Shown: positions 36,181 to 49,800 of the stretch, one piece after another
How the letters are laid out: each line of letters starts with the position of its first letter
Numbering within the stretch: the stretch's first letter is position 1
NCBI GenBank assembly: GCA_030737835.1
Contig: CM060853.1
Location: 3,883,152-3,947,151, forward strand
Source: Acorus gramineus
Lineage: Eukaryota > Streptophyta > Magnoliopsida > Acorales > Acoraceae
Direction of reading: 5' to 3'
DNA: 64,000 bases
The notes under the pieces: model-generated
Database searches by the model: none
What the model saw: the letters and a program-made list of their open reading frames with translations, nothing else
Told to the model about the DNA's origin: nothing
Position numbers and translations under genes: made by a program

Positions 36181-39100
36181 AAATTGATTAAGATTTAATC
36201 TTAACTGTTTAGATAAAGTCATATCCTTCTGTATTGTTGTAATAATTTCATAAAAAATACTCGGAAAAATTGTTGAGTTTTTTCTCTATTAGATATCTCC
36301 TCATGTTGAGAGCATTCCATGACATGAAAATGATACTGAGATATACATTCAAAGGAATGTTAAGAGGGTTAGCTTAGAGAAGGAAATTGAGAAGTTCTTG
36401 TAATTCATGGATCTCACCTGCTTATTTTCAACAAACAAGGTCCAAAGTATATCTTCCACACAAAATATGTAGAGTGCTGATTCAGTCAGCTTTTTTTTGT
36501 AGTACTTACTAACGCAATATATATAATTGCCTAACATATTTGAATGAGTTGAATAGCTTTTAAAGATTTTATTTCTTTCATGAATCATGTTTAATCGGAG
36601 CTTCTTACAAGCATTCCCAACAATCTCAATTTTCATTGGATAATGCGAAAAACAAATTTGCCATGAAAGCTAATTTCAAAATTCATTTCCAAAGAGCTTT
36701 TTCAAAATAAAACAACAACATGCTTCCTCTAAAATTAATTTTAAAATCTATTTTAAGCTTTTTTTTTTCAAACACTATCAAAGATAAAAATTAAAAAAGA
36801 AAAAGAAAAAAGAAGAAATCAATGATTTTATGTGGTGGTCAACACGTACTCACAATTTTATCAGATCTAATGTTGATCATATCAGAACTAATTCCAAAAC
36901 TTATAAAATCACACATGTTAAACATGTGGGATAACACATATAAGAGCAACTCATCTACCTGTAATGCATGCCATAGTGAATTTTACTTTCTAATATATCT
37001 TTCTTGAACAAAACCCAAACATGTTTTTTTTTTTTTTTGGTGTCACAAAACCCATATATGTTATTGATGAAGTAACATCTCTCTTCATGCATAACTGTGT
37101 GAATCAGGCTATTAGATTGCACTCCATTATTGGTAAGTCAGACAACAAAGATACAATATAGTCCCCATGAATCTTGAGGTACAAACACTATATAGCTGAT
37201 GGATGCACTGGTTCACAAATTGTGTGGCTGTATGTTAAAATGAATGATATGAACATGCCATCTACATTGATATATTATAATATAAGGTTGAAGTGTATAG
37301 CTTCAAATAGGCTCTTATATTTTTAAAAGAAAAAAAGCTAAAAAGGAAAATTAAATTGCACTATTTTGGTGTTGAGATATTAGAAGAAACTGATGCCATT
37401 GGTGTGAATTAGGCGTGTAAATTGGGTTGTCATGGTGCAGTCCGCTTGTCAAATTAACAATCCAGTGATCAACCGTCATGCGATGTGATTGACCCAACAT
37501 TGCTTAAGATCAAGATTGCGTTGTAAAACTCTAACATAACCACTCCGATGTTGTTTCATATCACTAAAGGATATTTGGGAAGCGGTGGTCCGAATGAAGA
37601 AGATGGATAAAAGCAAAATTGAGGAAGATGATGTATGCTTTCTATACTCCCATGTGTGCTTGAAAAATATGGGGATCGAGAAACGAGCTAGTGTTTAATG
37701 GTTCAACATTCTATTACGGGAAACCTTTGGCGTCACGTAGCTCGAGTATATTGATTCTCATATATTAGGATTGTTTTTATTTTTTAACTGTTTAGATAAG
37801 GTCATATATCCCTTTAATTATATTGTTGTAATAATTACATAAATTGTCAGGAAAGTTGTTGAGATATTTCTTTGTAAATATCCTCATGTTGAGAGCATTC
37901 CATGGCATGAGAATGATACATATTCAAAGGAATGTTTCGAGGGTTAGCTTAGAGAAGAAAGCTATGAGTTTTGTGAGGCTCTTGTAAATCATGTATCTCA
38001 CTTGCTCATTTTCCAACAAAATACGTAGAGCGTTGATACATTCAGTTCTTTTTTGTAGTTACTAATGTAGTATGTAGAATTGCTTAACGTATTTGAAGGA
38101 GTTAGATAATTTTTAGAGATTTTATTTTTTTTTGAAATTTTGTTTAATATGAACTCTGTACAAGCGTCCCCAACTATCTCAATTTCTTTGAATGAAGCAA
38201 AAAAACAAATTTGCCTCAAAAGCTAATTTCAAAATTCACTTCCAAAGTGCTTTTTCAAAATCAAACAGAAACATGCTTCCTCTAAAGCTAATTTTAAAAT
38301 TCATTTTAATTTTTTTTTTCTTTCAAAACAATCAAAGATTAAAAAAACCGAACCATGGTGTGAATTAAGAGTGTAAATTGGGTCGTGTATTGTCGGTTTG
38401 GTAATAGAATGAATCATATATGCAAGTGATCACCCAACATTGCCTGAGATGATAGAACCACTCAGATGATGTTTCCTGTCATTACAGGATTTTTGGGAAG
38501 CGGTGGCCCGAATCAAGAAGGGGAGGATAAAAAGCAAATCGAGTAAGCTAATGTTTCCTACGTATTTCTAGAGTGCACATTGGCAATATGGAGAAACGAG
38601 CTAGTGTTTAAGATTTAGTTTGGTAAATGGATAAATTTTTAGAATAAATTAGTCTAATTTATGGGAATAAAAAAATCATTACTTTTATCAAGATTTGCAT
38701 TTGGTAATGTTTTTTATTATCCTCATTTTTTATTTTCTTATCATCAATCTTACATTTGGATCACATATGGGATAACTTCAAATTTTTAAAAAAATATCAA
38801 ATCTATCCTTCCTATTAATGGGGCATTAATATTGTTTAGTGGAGCACATTCTTCTTCTTTTTTTCATTTATTTTCTTGGAAAGGGTAGTAATAAATGTTA
38901 TCCTAATTTTATAAAAATGGGACAAAAAATTGGGACTAAGTCTGTTCCATCTTTTAACCAAAACAAACTATCCATATTTTTTTATCTCAAAACGTGGACA
39001 ATTGTTCATACTTTATCCCTATTTTTTTTTATGTCATATGGGATAACAAGTGATTTAACTTAATTTTTTCTTTATCCTAACTCTTTATCCCCATACCAAA

Positions 39101-39190
39101 CTAGGCCTAAGGGTTCAAAAAACCTTCTATTAAAACCTTTTGGCATCACTGAATGGGTCACTAGGTTGCCTGGGTCAGGGGCGGAGCCAA
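36180..39190. repeat. Tandem duplication, period about 1.57 kb, of unidentified DNA
   Basis: Unit 1 (about 36180-37740) and unit 2 (about 37750-39170) share, in order, ACTGTTTAGATAA.GTCATAT, GTTGAGAGCATTCCATG, AGGGTTAGCTTAGAGAAG, GGGAAGCGGTGG.CCGAAT and GAGAAACGAGCTAGTGTTTA. Unit 2 lacks about 600 bp corresponding to 36790-37390 and is interrupted by the MITE 38612-39107. No coding homology recognised. Confidence 0.75.
38612..39107. mobile_element. Tourist/PIF-type MITE with empty-site paralogue
   Basis: 496 bp between TAA copies (38609-38611; 39108-39110); ends GATTTAGTTTGGTAAATGG and, inward from the right, GGCCTAGTTTGGTATGG. The other duplication unit shows the uninterrupted site (GTGTTTAATGGTTCAAC near 37693), which fixes the ends and TAA target duplication. 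Confidence 0.85.
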
Positions 39191-41139
39191 GAATAAGAAA
39201 TAGAGTAAGAAGGGCTAGAGGGCCAAGAGAATGATTTTTAAAAACAAAGCTTTTCACAATATTTTTAAAAGAAGACCCATGATTTCAAATCTCAATTGGC
39301 GCTAATACACTCAATTCAGTTTGCAACCATATTTTCATTTGTTACATCTAATGCAGTATATAAAATTGGTTAACATGGTATGTATTTTACTATCTCCGTA
39401 TATACTATTATAGAAAACGTAAATAAATATATACATTTATTTCATATGAGCATATACTTCACTTTTATATAAAACAAAATTAATATGCTTTATTATATAA
39501 GTATATTCTTAAAAAAAAAAAATCAAATGCATGCATGTTATTCAAGATGTAAATGGGATTGCATGTATCATTTTTCAATTTCAAATTCACTCATTTCAAT
39601 TAGGATTTTTGCATATACCTTTAAAAAAAATCAATTGCTCAAAATAACCCTAGTGAATTACTATTTCTAGCAATGCTTTTTAAAAGAGTTTAAATTGTTC
39701 ATGAATGCTCTTCTAAAGGATATTCCTGCAAAATTTCTAAAAATTATATTGTGTAAAAATATCCCTCAAAAGGGCATTGATACAAATAAAAATACCCCTC
39801 TAAAGATCTTTTAAATTTACTTTGAAATAGATATGTTCACGATTTCATTAAAAAAAAACAACATTTTAAAAAACAAATAAATTTTTTTAATTCCATATAC
39901 TATAATAGAAACCTATGACTATGATATTGCAGTATAAGATTGCAGGCGAGGCTAAAAAATAAACTGAATATAGAGACGCGTGTATCAAAGATGTCCGGAC
40001 GTTCCGGCCTAACCGGACGTGCGCGGATTCACCCATTTGGAGATAATTATAATCAGAGAGTTACAAACTTACAGGTTGGTTGATGGTCCATAGAAATGTA
40101 ATTTTAACATTGAGGACTTCATAGAAATGTAATTTTAACATTGAGGACTTCTTTTTAAAAAAAAAACATGTTAGGTAAACTGATTTCTTTGTTTCTTTCA
40201 ATTTTATTTTTTACCTTCTTTTTAAGGAACATGCTAGAAATCACCTTTTTATCCAAATAGACACTTTTGATGCTTCAACCACTATCATGTATTCTAATTA
40301 AAATGATTCAAATATGAATGGTTAGTATCTCATTTCCACATGATCGAGAATTTAATTCTTTGATCATTCTTCTTAGATCTCTAATTCTCCACCTGGTTGT
40401 ATTATATATTTCATTTGTATAAATATATATACTTTAAATGAAAGCACGTGTGATTAAAAAAAAAAAAGTGAAATATAGACCGAGGGGGTTAAACTTCATT
40501 TTCCTTCATCTTTCTTTTGATACCGTCTTGGACGCTCGGTGTGAAAACTAAAAGATTAGTTTTTAATTATAAAAAAATTTCAAGAATCTAAAAAGTAAAT
40601 TTTAATTTGTAAACTATTAATTTTTTTTGAACCCGTTTTTAAACGCAACTGAAGAGAAAAAAAAAAGAAGAGGAAATTAATGAGTAATTGATTTCTTGTG
40701 ATGGGTTAACACGAACCCCATTTCATTCGGTAAATGATTGAAAAATAAACAAACAATTTTAACTGCACTGAAGAAAGAGTATGGTTGGTCACTCCTAATA
40801 AAGTATATCCGAAACATTTTAATTTTATTATAATAGAATATATACTACAATGGTGGAGTAGATAATGTTGCATTGGCAGGAATATTATTTAAGTGTATCA
40901 ATACTATGACAAATGAAATTGTTTTTTCAGTTATAAGTATTGGGACTCAAATCATACTTTTATGGTTGTAAATTTTATTGTCAATTATTTGACTGAGGGT
41001 CTCGTATAAATGAAAACTTGGTTAATTAATTTGAAATTAAACAAATTCATGCACATCTTGTGCATGTAATTCATTCATTTAAAAAATAAGGTGTGAACTG
41101 TTGATGGGGCTCCATGCCTTGCAGGTAGTATAGCATCTT

Positions 41140-42890
41140 ATCTATCTACAAGGTTGGGACTGTATCTGTTGTGGAAACAATGTATCCCTTCATTCAGAAT
41201 TGTGTATATCAGGTTATTAGATTGTATCTCATTATTAAATGTGAGATATCTGAGATGAAACATAGTAAGCATGCATGAATCTCGATAGTACAAACTGATC
41301 ACTGATGCATTGGTTCACAAATTGTGTGGCCACACAACTTTAATGCATTACATGTTGAAATGGATGACATGAACATGTCATGTACATTTTTTTGATCTAT
41401 TAATATAAGGGGGAAGTGCCACTTCAAGTAGTAGGATTTTCTATTATTAGAAAAAAAATGACAAAATAAAATAAATTATGTAATTTTGATCATGAGACAT
41501 TAGAGGAAACTGATTCTACAGGTGTAAATTATGTGAGTAAATTGGGATTCTGGGCAGGCATTCTGTACCATGGGTTGTATGTTGAATTGATTCTAAGTAT
41601 TCATGTTAGACAGTCATGCAATATGATCGGCAAAACACCTTCTCTACTCCACTCACAAGTTCCCTTGGATCACTTATGCGACGAGCGTTAACGACCAATC
41701 TCGTTGTTCACGAAAAAGTGACTGGTGGTGGAATAATGCCGCCAGCCACGACAAGGGAACCTGGCAACCTGAAACACATGATGTCTGTCTGACACGAATA
41801 TTGTGATCACATTGATGTAGTTGTCGCCATTAACACTTAATGTGCATTGATCTATTAATACAAGAAGGAAGTGTATCACTTCAAATCGACTTATATTTTT
41901 ATAAAAAATACTAATAATAAAAGTAAAAATTAAATTTTGTAATTTTGGCATTCAGACATTAGAGGAAACCAATGGCGGTGGTGATATGGATTAGGTGTGT
42001 AAATTAGGTCAGCATAGTTCATTCCTGCCCATCATATTATCTGGTTGATTATGCCATGGGTCGTGGTATGTCAATGGTTGATCTTTTGTGTTTCGTGCCG
42101 GACCATCATGCAAAGCGAGTAATTCAACTCAGTCAGTCAACTAATTAGATTATAACAAATTCATGCAAACTTATATGATCCATTTATTGAATTTTGTATA
42201 GAAGCTAACAACCATGCCATATGGGATTATGAAATTTATGAGTTCCTTAATTGAGGCAAATGATATACCTTGAAGTTTATATACTCTGCGATGTATATAC
42301 CTCTTTAAACATCTCGTTAGCAATTTTTCATATTATTCATATAATGAGTCCATACAATACATTTATCATAAAAATATATACATCATTCAATGACATTTAT
42401 TGTATATAAAAATTAAAATGTGCACGGGTTGCACATATTTACGGACTGTTCCTAACATTATTTTTAGTCCATCCAAAATATAAACAAGTTTTTGTAAAAT
42501 ATTATTGCATCTCATAGTATTATTAGGTTAACCAATTCTGCATTTCCCGGGGAATATTTCTCACACAAAAAGGGGAATTTTATTGGATGTTTTTTTTTCT
42601 AATATGTTATATATGGATGATATGTGTGTTCCAATAATTAATTATGTGAAAAAAAAAATCCAGGAGAGGCAAGGCCAATAGATTGTATGACCGTTACACC
42701 TTTAATGCATTTCCACACTGAAATGAATGACTTGAACATGTCAAATACATTGATCTATTATCAAAAGCCAAGTTTATCACTTTAAATAGACTCTCATTCA
42801 CTTATTTTTTAAAAATTAAATTAAATGAAAATTAAATTTTATTATTGCTCTTGAGGTATTAGAGGAAACCAATGTTATCTTTACATTGAT
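41140..42890. repeat. Further copies of a local non-coding repeat family
   Basis: Blocks at about 41140-41560, 41830-42010 and 42680-42890 match 37075-37440. Shared motifs in order: ATTGTGTGGC, TTGAAATG.ATGA..TGAACATG, TTGATCTATTA.TA.AA, then CACTTCAAAT..ACT, then GA..TATTAGAGGAAAC(C/T)AATG. The copies are diverged and same-oriented. Origin unknown. Confidence 0.65.
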
Positions 42891-43584
42891 ACGGAAGAAA
42901 ACAAATTAGATAATGGTTTTATTAACATAAAGATCACAAGAAATCGAAATGAGTTGGAAGTGATTGCCGACTTAACAAAACTCGATTCGCTATTTATTTA
43001 TTGTAAAATGTTAAAACTTGATAGATGGTACTCTGTTACTAGTTTTTTTTAATATTAATTCTTATTATCACCATTAAATTATATCACTTGCAAACTTTGG
43101 CTATACAATTGTGTAAAAGATAAATTTAAAATTCATATTCCAGCTCGAAAATTTAAAACCAAAATAAAATTTCAAATTCAAATGTGCCAACAAAATCATT
43201 ATTTACTTTTATGCTTATTTACACAATTTATCACAAGAAGTCGAGTTAGATACGAAAGCAACATCCCAAGCGGTCGGTTTGACCAGCGAATAATATTTTA
43301 ATTTGAAGAAAAAATTATCCAAATTTTATTTTTAATCACATTTTATCATATAAAAAATGTATGATAATTCTCTATTTTAAATTTAAAAAAACTCTTGTCA
43401 TTATTTTATTCAATTTTTTTGTTACAACAACTAAATTTACACATCTACACATAATACTGACCAATAATTTTTTCATTTATTTGATGCTTCGAAATTTCAT
43501 TTCCCTTTTCAACCTTAAATTTGTTTGTAATGAAAATTTGTATGTCACACCGAAGATCTTTAATAAATTTTGGTTCTAGATTAA

Positions 43585-43799
43585 GGGTCCGTTTAGAAGC
43601 ACGTATGAAAAATAAGATTTTAAATAAAGTGGTTTAAATAGACTTGATTAATGAAAAACAGATTTTTTTTATTTTTTAAAAATCAACTTTTTTGTACTAA
43701 AAAGCTGAAAGTAAATTTTTAATTAAGCCAATTTTTAAGAATGCATTTGACAACACTTTTTAGCTTTATGCTTAATTAAAAGCGGAACCAAACGGGGCA
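43585..43799. mobile_element. Tourist/PIF-type MITE
   Basis: 215 bp flanked by TAA (43582-43584; 43800-43802). Left terminus GGGTCCGTTTAGAAGCACG, nearly identical to that of the MITE inside the transposase pseudogene at 52175; right end ACCAAACGGGGCA. Confidence 0.85.
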
Positions 43800-44294
43800 T
43801 AAATGTCAAAATAACGACAAAGAAATTCACCAAATCCATTCTATATTACTAACCAAAAGTGCTTTCAACTTCGTAATACTTTCATTTGCAAATTTACTCT
43901 TAATTTTTTATTATTATTATTTTTTGAATCAAGGGTAAGAATGAAAAAAAAAAGAATAATGTGAAATTTTCATCTAATCTAATAAATAGTGGTGATCATG
44001 CCATATCATCACTTTTTATTATTATTTTTTTATATTTGATTGAGATAATTATAGAATATACGTAAATTTTAAATAGCATAACATCATATCCACCAAATTT
44101 CATTCAATTCTGATAATATAATGGATTAAATATGAGTTTCAACGTTAGATCTCACTTTTCATCTTTAAATAATCAATTTAAGGAAAAATCTATTTCATAA
44201 CCATAAGTATATATCGAAAATATCTTTTCAACGAGCTATTGATCACTACAATCTGAGTTATATTTGAAAAGTTATATCGGGAATGATTTAATTC

Positions 44295-44752
44295 TTGGTT
44301 TGTTTGATTCGGGTTGGGTTGGATTTGGGTTTAACTTTAAAAGTATATTATTTTAAACAATTAAAATTTTGTAAGAGTTAATTTTTTGCATGATAAAAAA
44401 AAAAATGAAGATGAAGAACATTTTACCATATAGGTATAAGTAAAAGATTCTATATGAAAATAGATATATGGAAACTATAGAAATTAAATGAAAGATTCTA
44501 TATAAAAATAAATTGTATAATTCAAATTTTATCATGCATATTAAAAAAATTATAATTCTACTTAGATATGAAAACTTCTGGTTCGGGTTGATTTGGGTTA
44601 CCTGAACCCTCAACCTAAACCTAATTCAAATTGGGTTCGGGTTACTCGAGTTCGGGCTCGAGTTGAACACAAACGCTAACACCCTAACCCAAACCCACCC
44701 AAAAAAAATTTGGTTGGGTCAAGTTCAACCCATTCAAGTTGCACTCTTAATT
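44295..44752. mobile_element. Relative of the hAT-like element at 17971-19302
   Basis: Shares GGGTTGGGTTGGATTTGGG and ATTTTAAAC.ATT.AAATT.TA tracts and, inward from the right end, TAAGAGTGCAACTTGAATGG, close to the terminus of the 17971 element. The left terminus is degraded, so the boundary is approximate. Confidence 0.5.
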
Positions 44753-44759
44753 CTAAAGA

Positions 44760-45503
44760 ATTTAAATTATACATATATGTCACATTTTTTTATCCATCCG
44801 AGCGATTATTTTTTTGAAATGAATTCGAGCAATATTGTTGTTCTTAGAGTTTCAAATAGAGAATTTTTACAATATAGGGTTAGTGGAACGGTATATATGT
44901 TAAATTTTTATTTTTAGTTGTAACATATCTTTTTTATATTTCATTTTAAATTTTACAGATGATTTATTTAATCATTATTAAAAAATTTATTATATCATTT
45001 ATTATACATAACATGATATATTATATCACATATAAATGGATTAAAAAAATTAAAGGTGTTGGTTATAGGCATTTTTTAAAAAATATTTTTTTATTTAGAC
45101 GCACATCGCGCGTGGGGGAAAACTAATTTTATCCTGTTGGACTCCACAAGAGCCTTAAATTTAGATAAACAAATCATAAAATATAATTTGAATACACATT
45201 AATGTCTTTTAACCAATACTTTTAGATAAATAAATATTATTATTAATGAATGAGATGACCTAATGTATATATTTTTATTTTAAACTTTTCAATTAAAAAC
45301 TCATGTAAACTCTAATAGTATTTAGTTTCATATTTGACAATTATTGTTGTCCACTAACCAATTATTCTTTCATTATGAATACTTAAGTGAAAAGCAGACT
45401 GTAATCCTAGATTTCTTTCTTATCTGAATCACGAGATTTTAATCCAAAAACCTTTACCAATTTTGTAACCATAGTGATGTAAATTAATCACATAAATATA
45501 GCA

Positions 45504-45537
<34 letters not shown>

Positions 45538-45905
45538 GACAATATGGTTCAAAAAACTACTAACCATGTTTTATCTATATAACTCACAAATTAATTTATT
45601 CCTGTAATCTAATTTCGAATAATACATAATTCAAATTCCATTTACGAAAGCCGGGCCGCCAAAAAAAAAAAAAAGGATGGTTAGCTAGAATTTATGAAAT
45701 TTATAAAAAAGTTAAAAGAGATTATTATAAGTGTCCATGCACTCAATTTTATTAGTGAAACAGAAAGATCATTATTTGATCTGTCTTTATGGGTTACAAA
45801 ATAACTTATAAAAGGAAACAGTCCGGTGAATAGACACGTGTAGTTTTTATATTTCTTTAAAATGTATATTTCATGAAACAATAATAATTATATAGTTGAT
45901 TGCAT
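44760..45905. other. AT-rich intergenic DNA with a (TA)n microsatellite
   Basis: An AT dinucleotide run of about 27 bp lies at 45508-45534. No coding homology. Confidence 0.6.
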
Positions 45906-45907
45906 TT

Positions 45908-46415
45908 AAGCATGGCCGAGTCAGGCCCGGGCCTACCAGGCTGGCCCGGGCTTCTGGCCCTCGGGCGAGCCTGCGAGCCCAAATTTTAAATATGTAATTT
46001 CTTTTGATATTTTAATTTTAAACTATCCATTTATATAAAAATATTAAGATAATACAAAATTGAAAGTATAATATAAAAAAAAATATTAAAATCAATTGAA
46101 TATTCAAAATAAAATATAAAATAAATTAATTACTTGAACAACTGAATCATTATATGTACCTAACTAACTAGATTGACACAAATATAAATATCAATAATTT
46201 GCATAATTCAATCACAATTTAAAATAAAAGTTACATAAAACCCATTCATGCATTGCAACCCCCCCCCCCCTCCAAACAGGCCATATGGGCTGGGCCTGTT
46301 GGCGGGCTTGCACAAACAGGCCTAGTTTTGGCCAGCCCGAGTCTCATAATCAGCCCGCCCTGAAAACGGGCCCGGCTTTCAGGCCTCGGGCCTAATGGGG
46401 ACCCTTAAATGCATT
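45908..46415. mobile_element. Probable hAT-like element with GGCCCGGGC arrays
   Basis: GC-rich inverted blocks (GGCCGAGTCAGGCCCGGGCC at left; GGGCCCGGCTTTCAGGCC at right) enclose AT-rich DNA, the same build as the three GC-array hAT elements of this window. Clear termini and target duplication were not found. A C-run interrupts the right block at about 46260-46270. Confidence 0.45.
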
Positions 46416-46898
46416 GCATGAACCCACATGCAGAAGAAAAAAAAAGGAGAAGAATAACATCATTTATTGTGACAAAGGAACCGTATACAAGTGAAGGATT
46501 GCTCGTAACGTCTTTTTGCAAAATTATAAAACCTCCCAAATTGCCTATATAGGGACTTTGTCAATCAAGAACATTCTTTTAGAAGCAAATAATACACAAA
46601 CTTGTTGCACATTGATCATAGAAACTTATATATGAAATAGTAGCAATCCCGCAATTCAATCAAGTTCACCAATACTGATGTTAGTTTGATAATTCATTAT
46701 GTAAAAAAAAGAAATTTCTGACTTTCAGGATCCAAATGCCACAGCAACTAATTCAGAACAGAACAGAAAAAACAAGGCAACAGCTACAACACTAGCTATT
46801 ATACTCCATAAGCTATGCGGTCACAAGGAAAGGATGCACACCTCATGCATATGAGCTTTTGGTGGAATGGATGATCAAGGGCTACTCACAAATTTTTT

Positions 46899-49800
46899 TC
46901 AAGCATCAGGGAGGGGCATTCGGGCCAAAAAGAAATACATCGGCGTGAAAATTTCCTTCCTGCATGAATTGATCATGTAGAATATCATATTCAAAGCTTA
47001 GATCTGCTTGTGCAGTGGGAATAAGATCAACATTCAGGATGCGTTTGGATGTGAGGTTGAAACACTAAGATTCTTAAAATCTTATGTTTCAAACTCAGCT
47101 TTTGAAAATCTTTGTTCTATTAGATTTTCAACCGCAAGATTTTTTTGACCTACAAATAAAGATTAAGGTTTGAAAAACTAAACGCTGAAAATGTGTTTGA
47201 ATCTAAGTTTGAGAATTTTTAGCTTTTCAAACGCAAAATCTACCTAAACTCGTATCCAAACGGACCCTCAGACTACCATGTGCTCCAAGAAAAATCAGCT
47301 ATCTAAATATGATTATCGTTTTTCTCACAGCAGATAACAAACTCTTGAATCAATGAAACAAAACATTTCACCGGTTTAAGGTATCTTCACCTTCTAAGTA
47401 TTACAGAAAAAAAATAAGCATGTCTAGCTCTAACAATGACATATTTTCAATGAGTTTGTATGATTTCTTTCACTAACCTTCCACCTTTGACAAACCCATC
47501 TGCAGCTTTCTCCAAGAAAGATGAGACTCTTTGACTCCCTTTTGGCGCAAGCCCCACAAACTCTAAAGTCTTGACATATAGAATAAGTCAGATAATTTCA
47601 CATTGGTGATAAATTTATCCAATGATATTGAGAATATCAGTAGAGCTAGTGGTGGACCATCATGTACCAAGGTCTTAGTAATGAAACGTCCAACAGAGGT
47701 CATACGGAAGCTGCTCAGAGAGAAGTGACTCGTGTCAAGGGGCAGGTACCAATGTACAGGTGATTCTGAAGCAAGATCTGATTCCCATATGACCTATAAA
47801 GAATTAAGTGTCAAATAATTCACACAAGTCAACACTATGTAACAATGTATAATCAATATTATCATACGGGGCATTGCTTACTTCAAAACCAGCAAGCTTT
47901 AGAGCTTCAAGGCATTTTCTTGTGGTCCTTATGTCGGGAAAACCATCACCTAGTTCGACTTCTGCCTTAATTTTCTGATGGTCTTGGTTGTTGGGATCAA
48001 AAGAATCGGTCAAGCACCATTCATAAGCAGCAAAATTTTGACCAGGCTTCAACACTCTAAAGATCTCTTTGTAACAACCAAGCCGTAAAAGTGAAAAATC
48101 AAGAGATCATACAAAAATGAGTACAAAGCAAATGATGTGCGTGTATAAAATATAGTTCATAAAGGGCATACTGCATCTGAGGCATGGCAAGTTGCTTCTA
48201 TTGCATACACAGCGTCATAAAAGTTATCAGTTACTGGCATTTTCATAAAGTCTGCCTGTAGAAAGAAGCAGATTGATAATTTATTATACATATAACATGA
48301 GTCTTTCAAGCTCCAAAATACTATTACATGTTCAAACTATAAGCCTCGTATCCAAAGATAATAGAGAGGAAGAATTGACCTTCAAAAAGTTGCATGTTTT
48401 GTGCAGGCCAGCCAAATGATTCAATTCCTACATGTAAAGGACTCATATAACTCAAATTGCTTATGATCGCTGATAGAAGTTGAAAAATGTAGCATATAGT
48501 TCAACTGACACAACAGCTGTTGGTGGAAAACAAGTAGCGGTTATCTCATGAAATCTAACAAAAGTCTGAAATACAGGATTGAAAAACTTACTTCACCCCT
48601 TGTAATTTGGTATTCATTGTTGTTCAATCCTGTAACTGAAGTAAAGCCGCAGTATTTGAATGAGAAGTTACAAGGTGAACTGTTTATCAAGAAAATATAA
48701 TTACAAGATAAATAATCCAGTATTCTAGTCATATTCTCAGCTTCAGCCTCATCCCTGTCATAACTAGAGTTCCCTCAATGATTAAGGTTGGGTTAATGCA
48801 TCCATTTAACCATTTATTTTGGTCCAAATATGGTGAGATCTCCAACTTTTGTTTTGCAGTTTTTGATAGAAGAACCAAAAATATGGACCAATTTGACTCA
48901 TGCAACACATCAAGTTTTCACAATGGAAAAGATGCATCCAATCTTTGGCATCCTATTTTGAAAATATCAATGCTTGAGAACAATAATCTACCTGAATCTA
49001 GCAATTTCTCGGAGTGGCCCACCAATCCCACATCCAACACCTATAGCGACAAGACAAAAGGTCAAACTGACTTTATGTGAAGATCAGCGATTCAACATGA
49101 AAAATGTTGAGAATTCCTAATTCTAGATCATAACAAATCAACTACATAATAAAAACCTTCATTCAGGGTTTCAATCCTAGTTCTAATGCGAGAAAGTGTT
49201 CATCACGTTTAATGCTCTCCCTCAAAGACTCCCCTTTCCATCTGTAGAAAAATTATACGTGTAACCTATTAGTTCACCATCAACAATTTGACCATAACGA
49301 TTTAATTAAGACACTCTTACATGTAGAACCGACCTGTGAGCGAAATGAAAAGACACTCCCCACCCAAATTCATAGAAGCTGGTAGAAAGGTCATAATATT
49401 TATTGACCTGAGACAACCAAATATAAATTACATGTAAGTTCTCTTAGTAGAATCATAGAACTCCAAACTAGAAAACATGTAAATCGTAGCAGCAGATATG
49501 AGCATGCAAAAATTCTTTCATCAATTAACTTTATACATTGTAAGTTACCAGTTTAACATTAAAAATATGAGAACCAAAAACTAAGCTTATGTGAACTAAA
49601 AAAACTGCAACACGTCGATCATTTAAACTTCAAAAGGAAAAAAATAGAAAGTAACAAAATGAATGCCTTAAGAGACCAGTGATGCAAAACAGAAATGGAC
49701 TCTGCTGTGAGCAGGTAACATAGACATGATGAGCGACATGAAAAATCTACTGAGACCAAGATATTGGCACATCTGTCCATGTTATGGTTAGGCAACTAAC

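Noticed and set aside
39176..39188. CAGGGGCGGAGCC, a typical hAT (Tip100-like) terminus
   Set aside because: Only one end is present; no matching inverted end or 8-bp duplication was found nearby, so it is at most a fragment.
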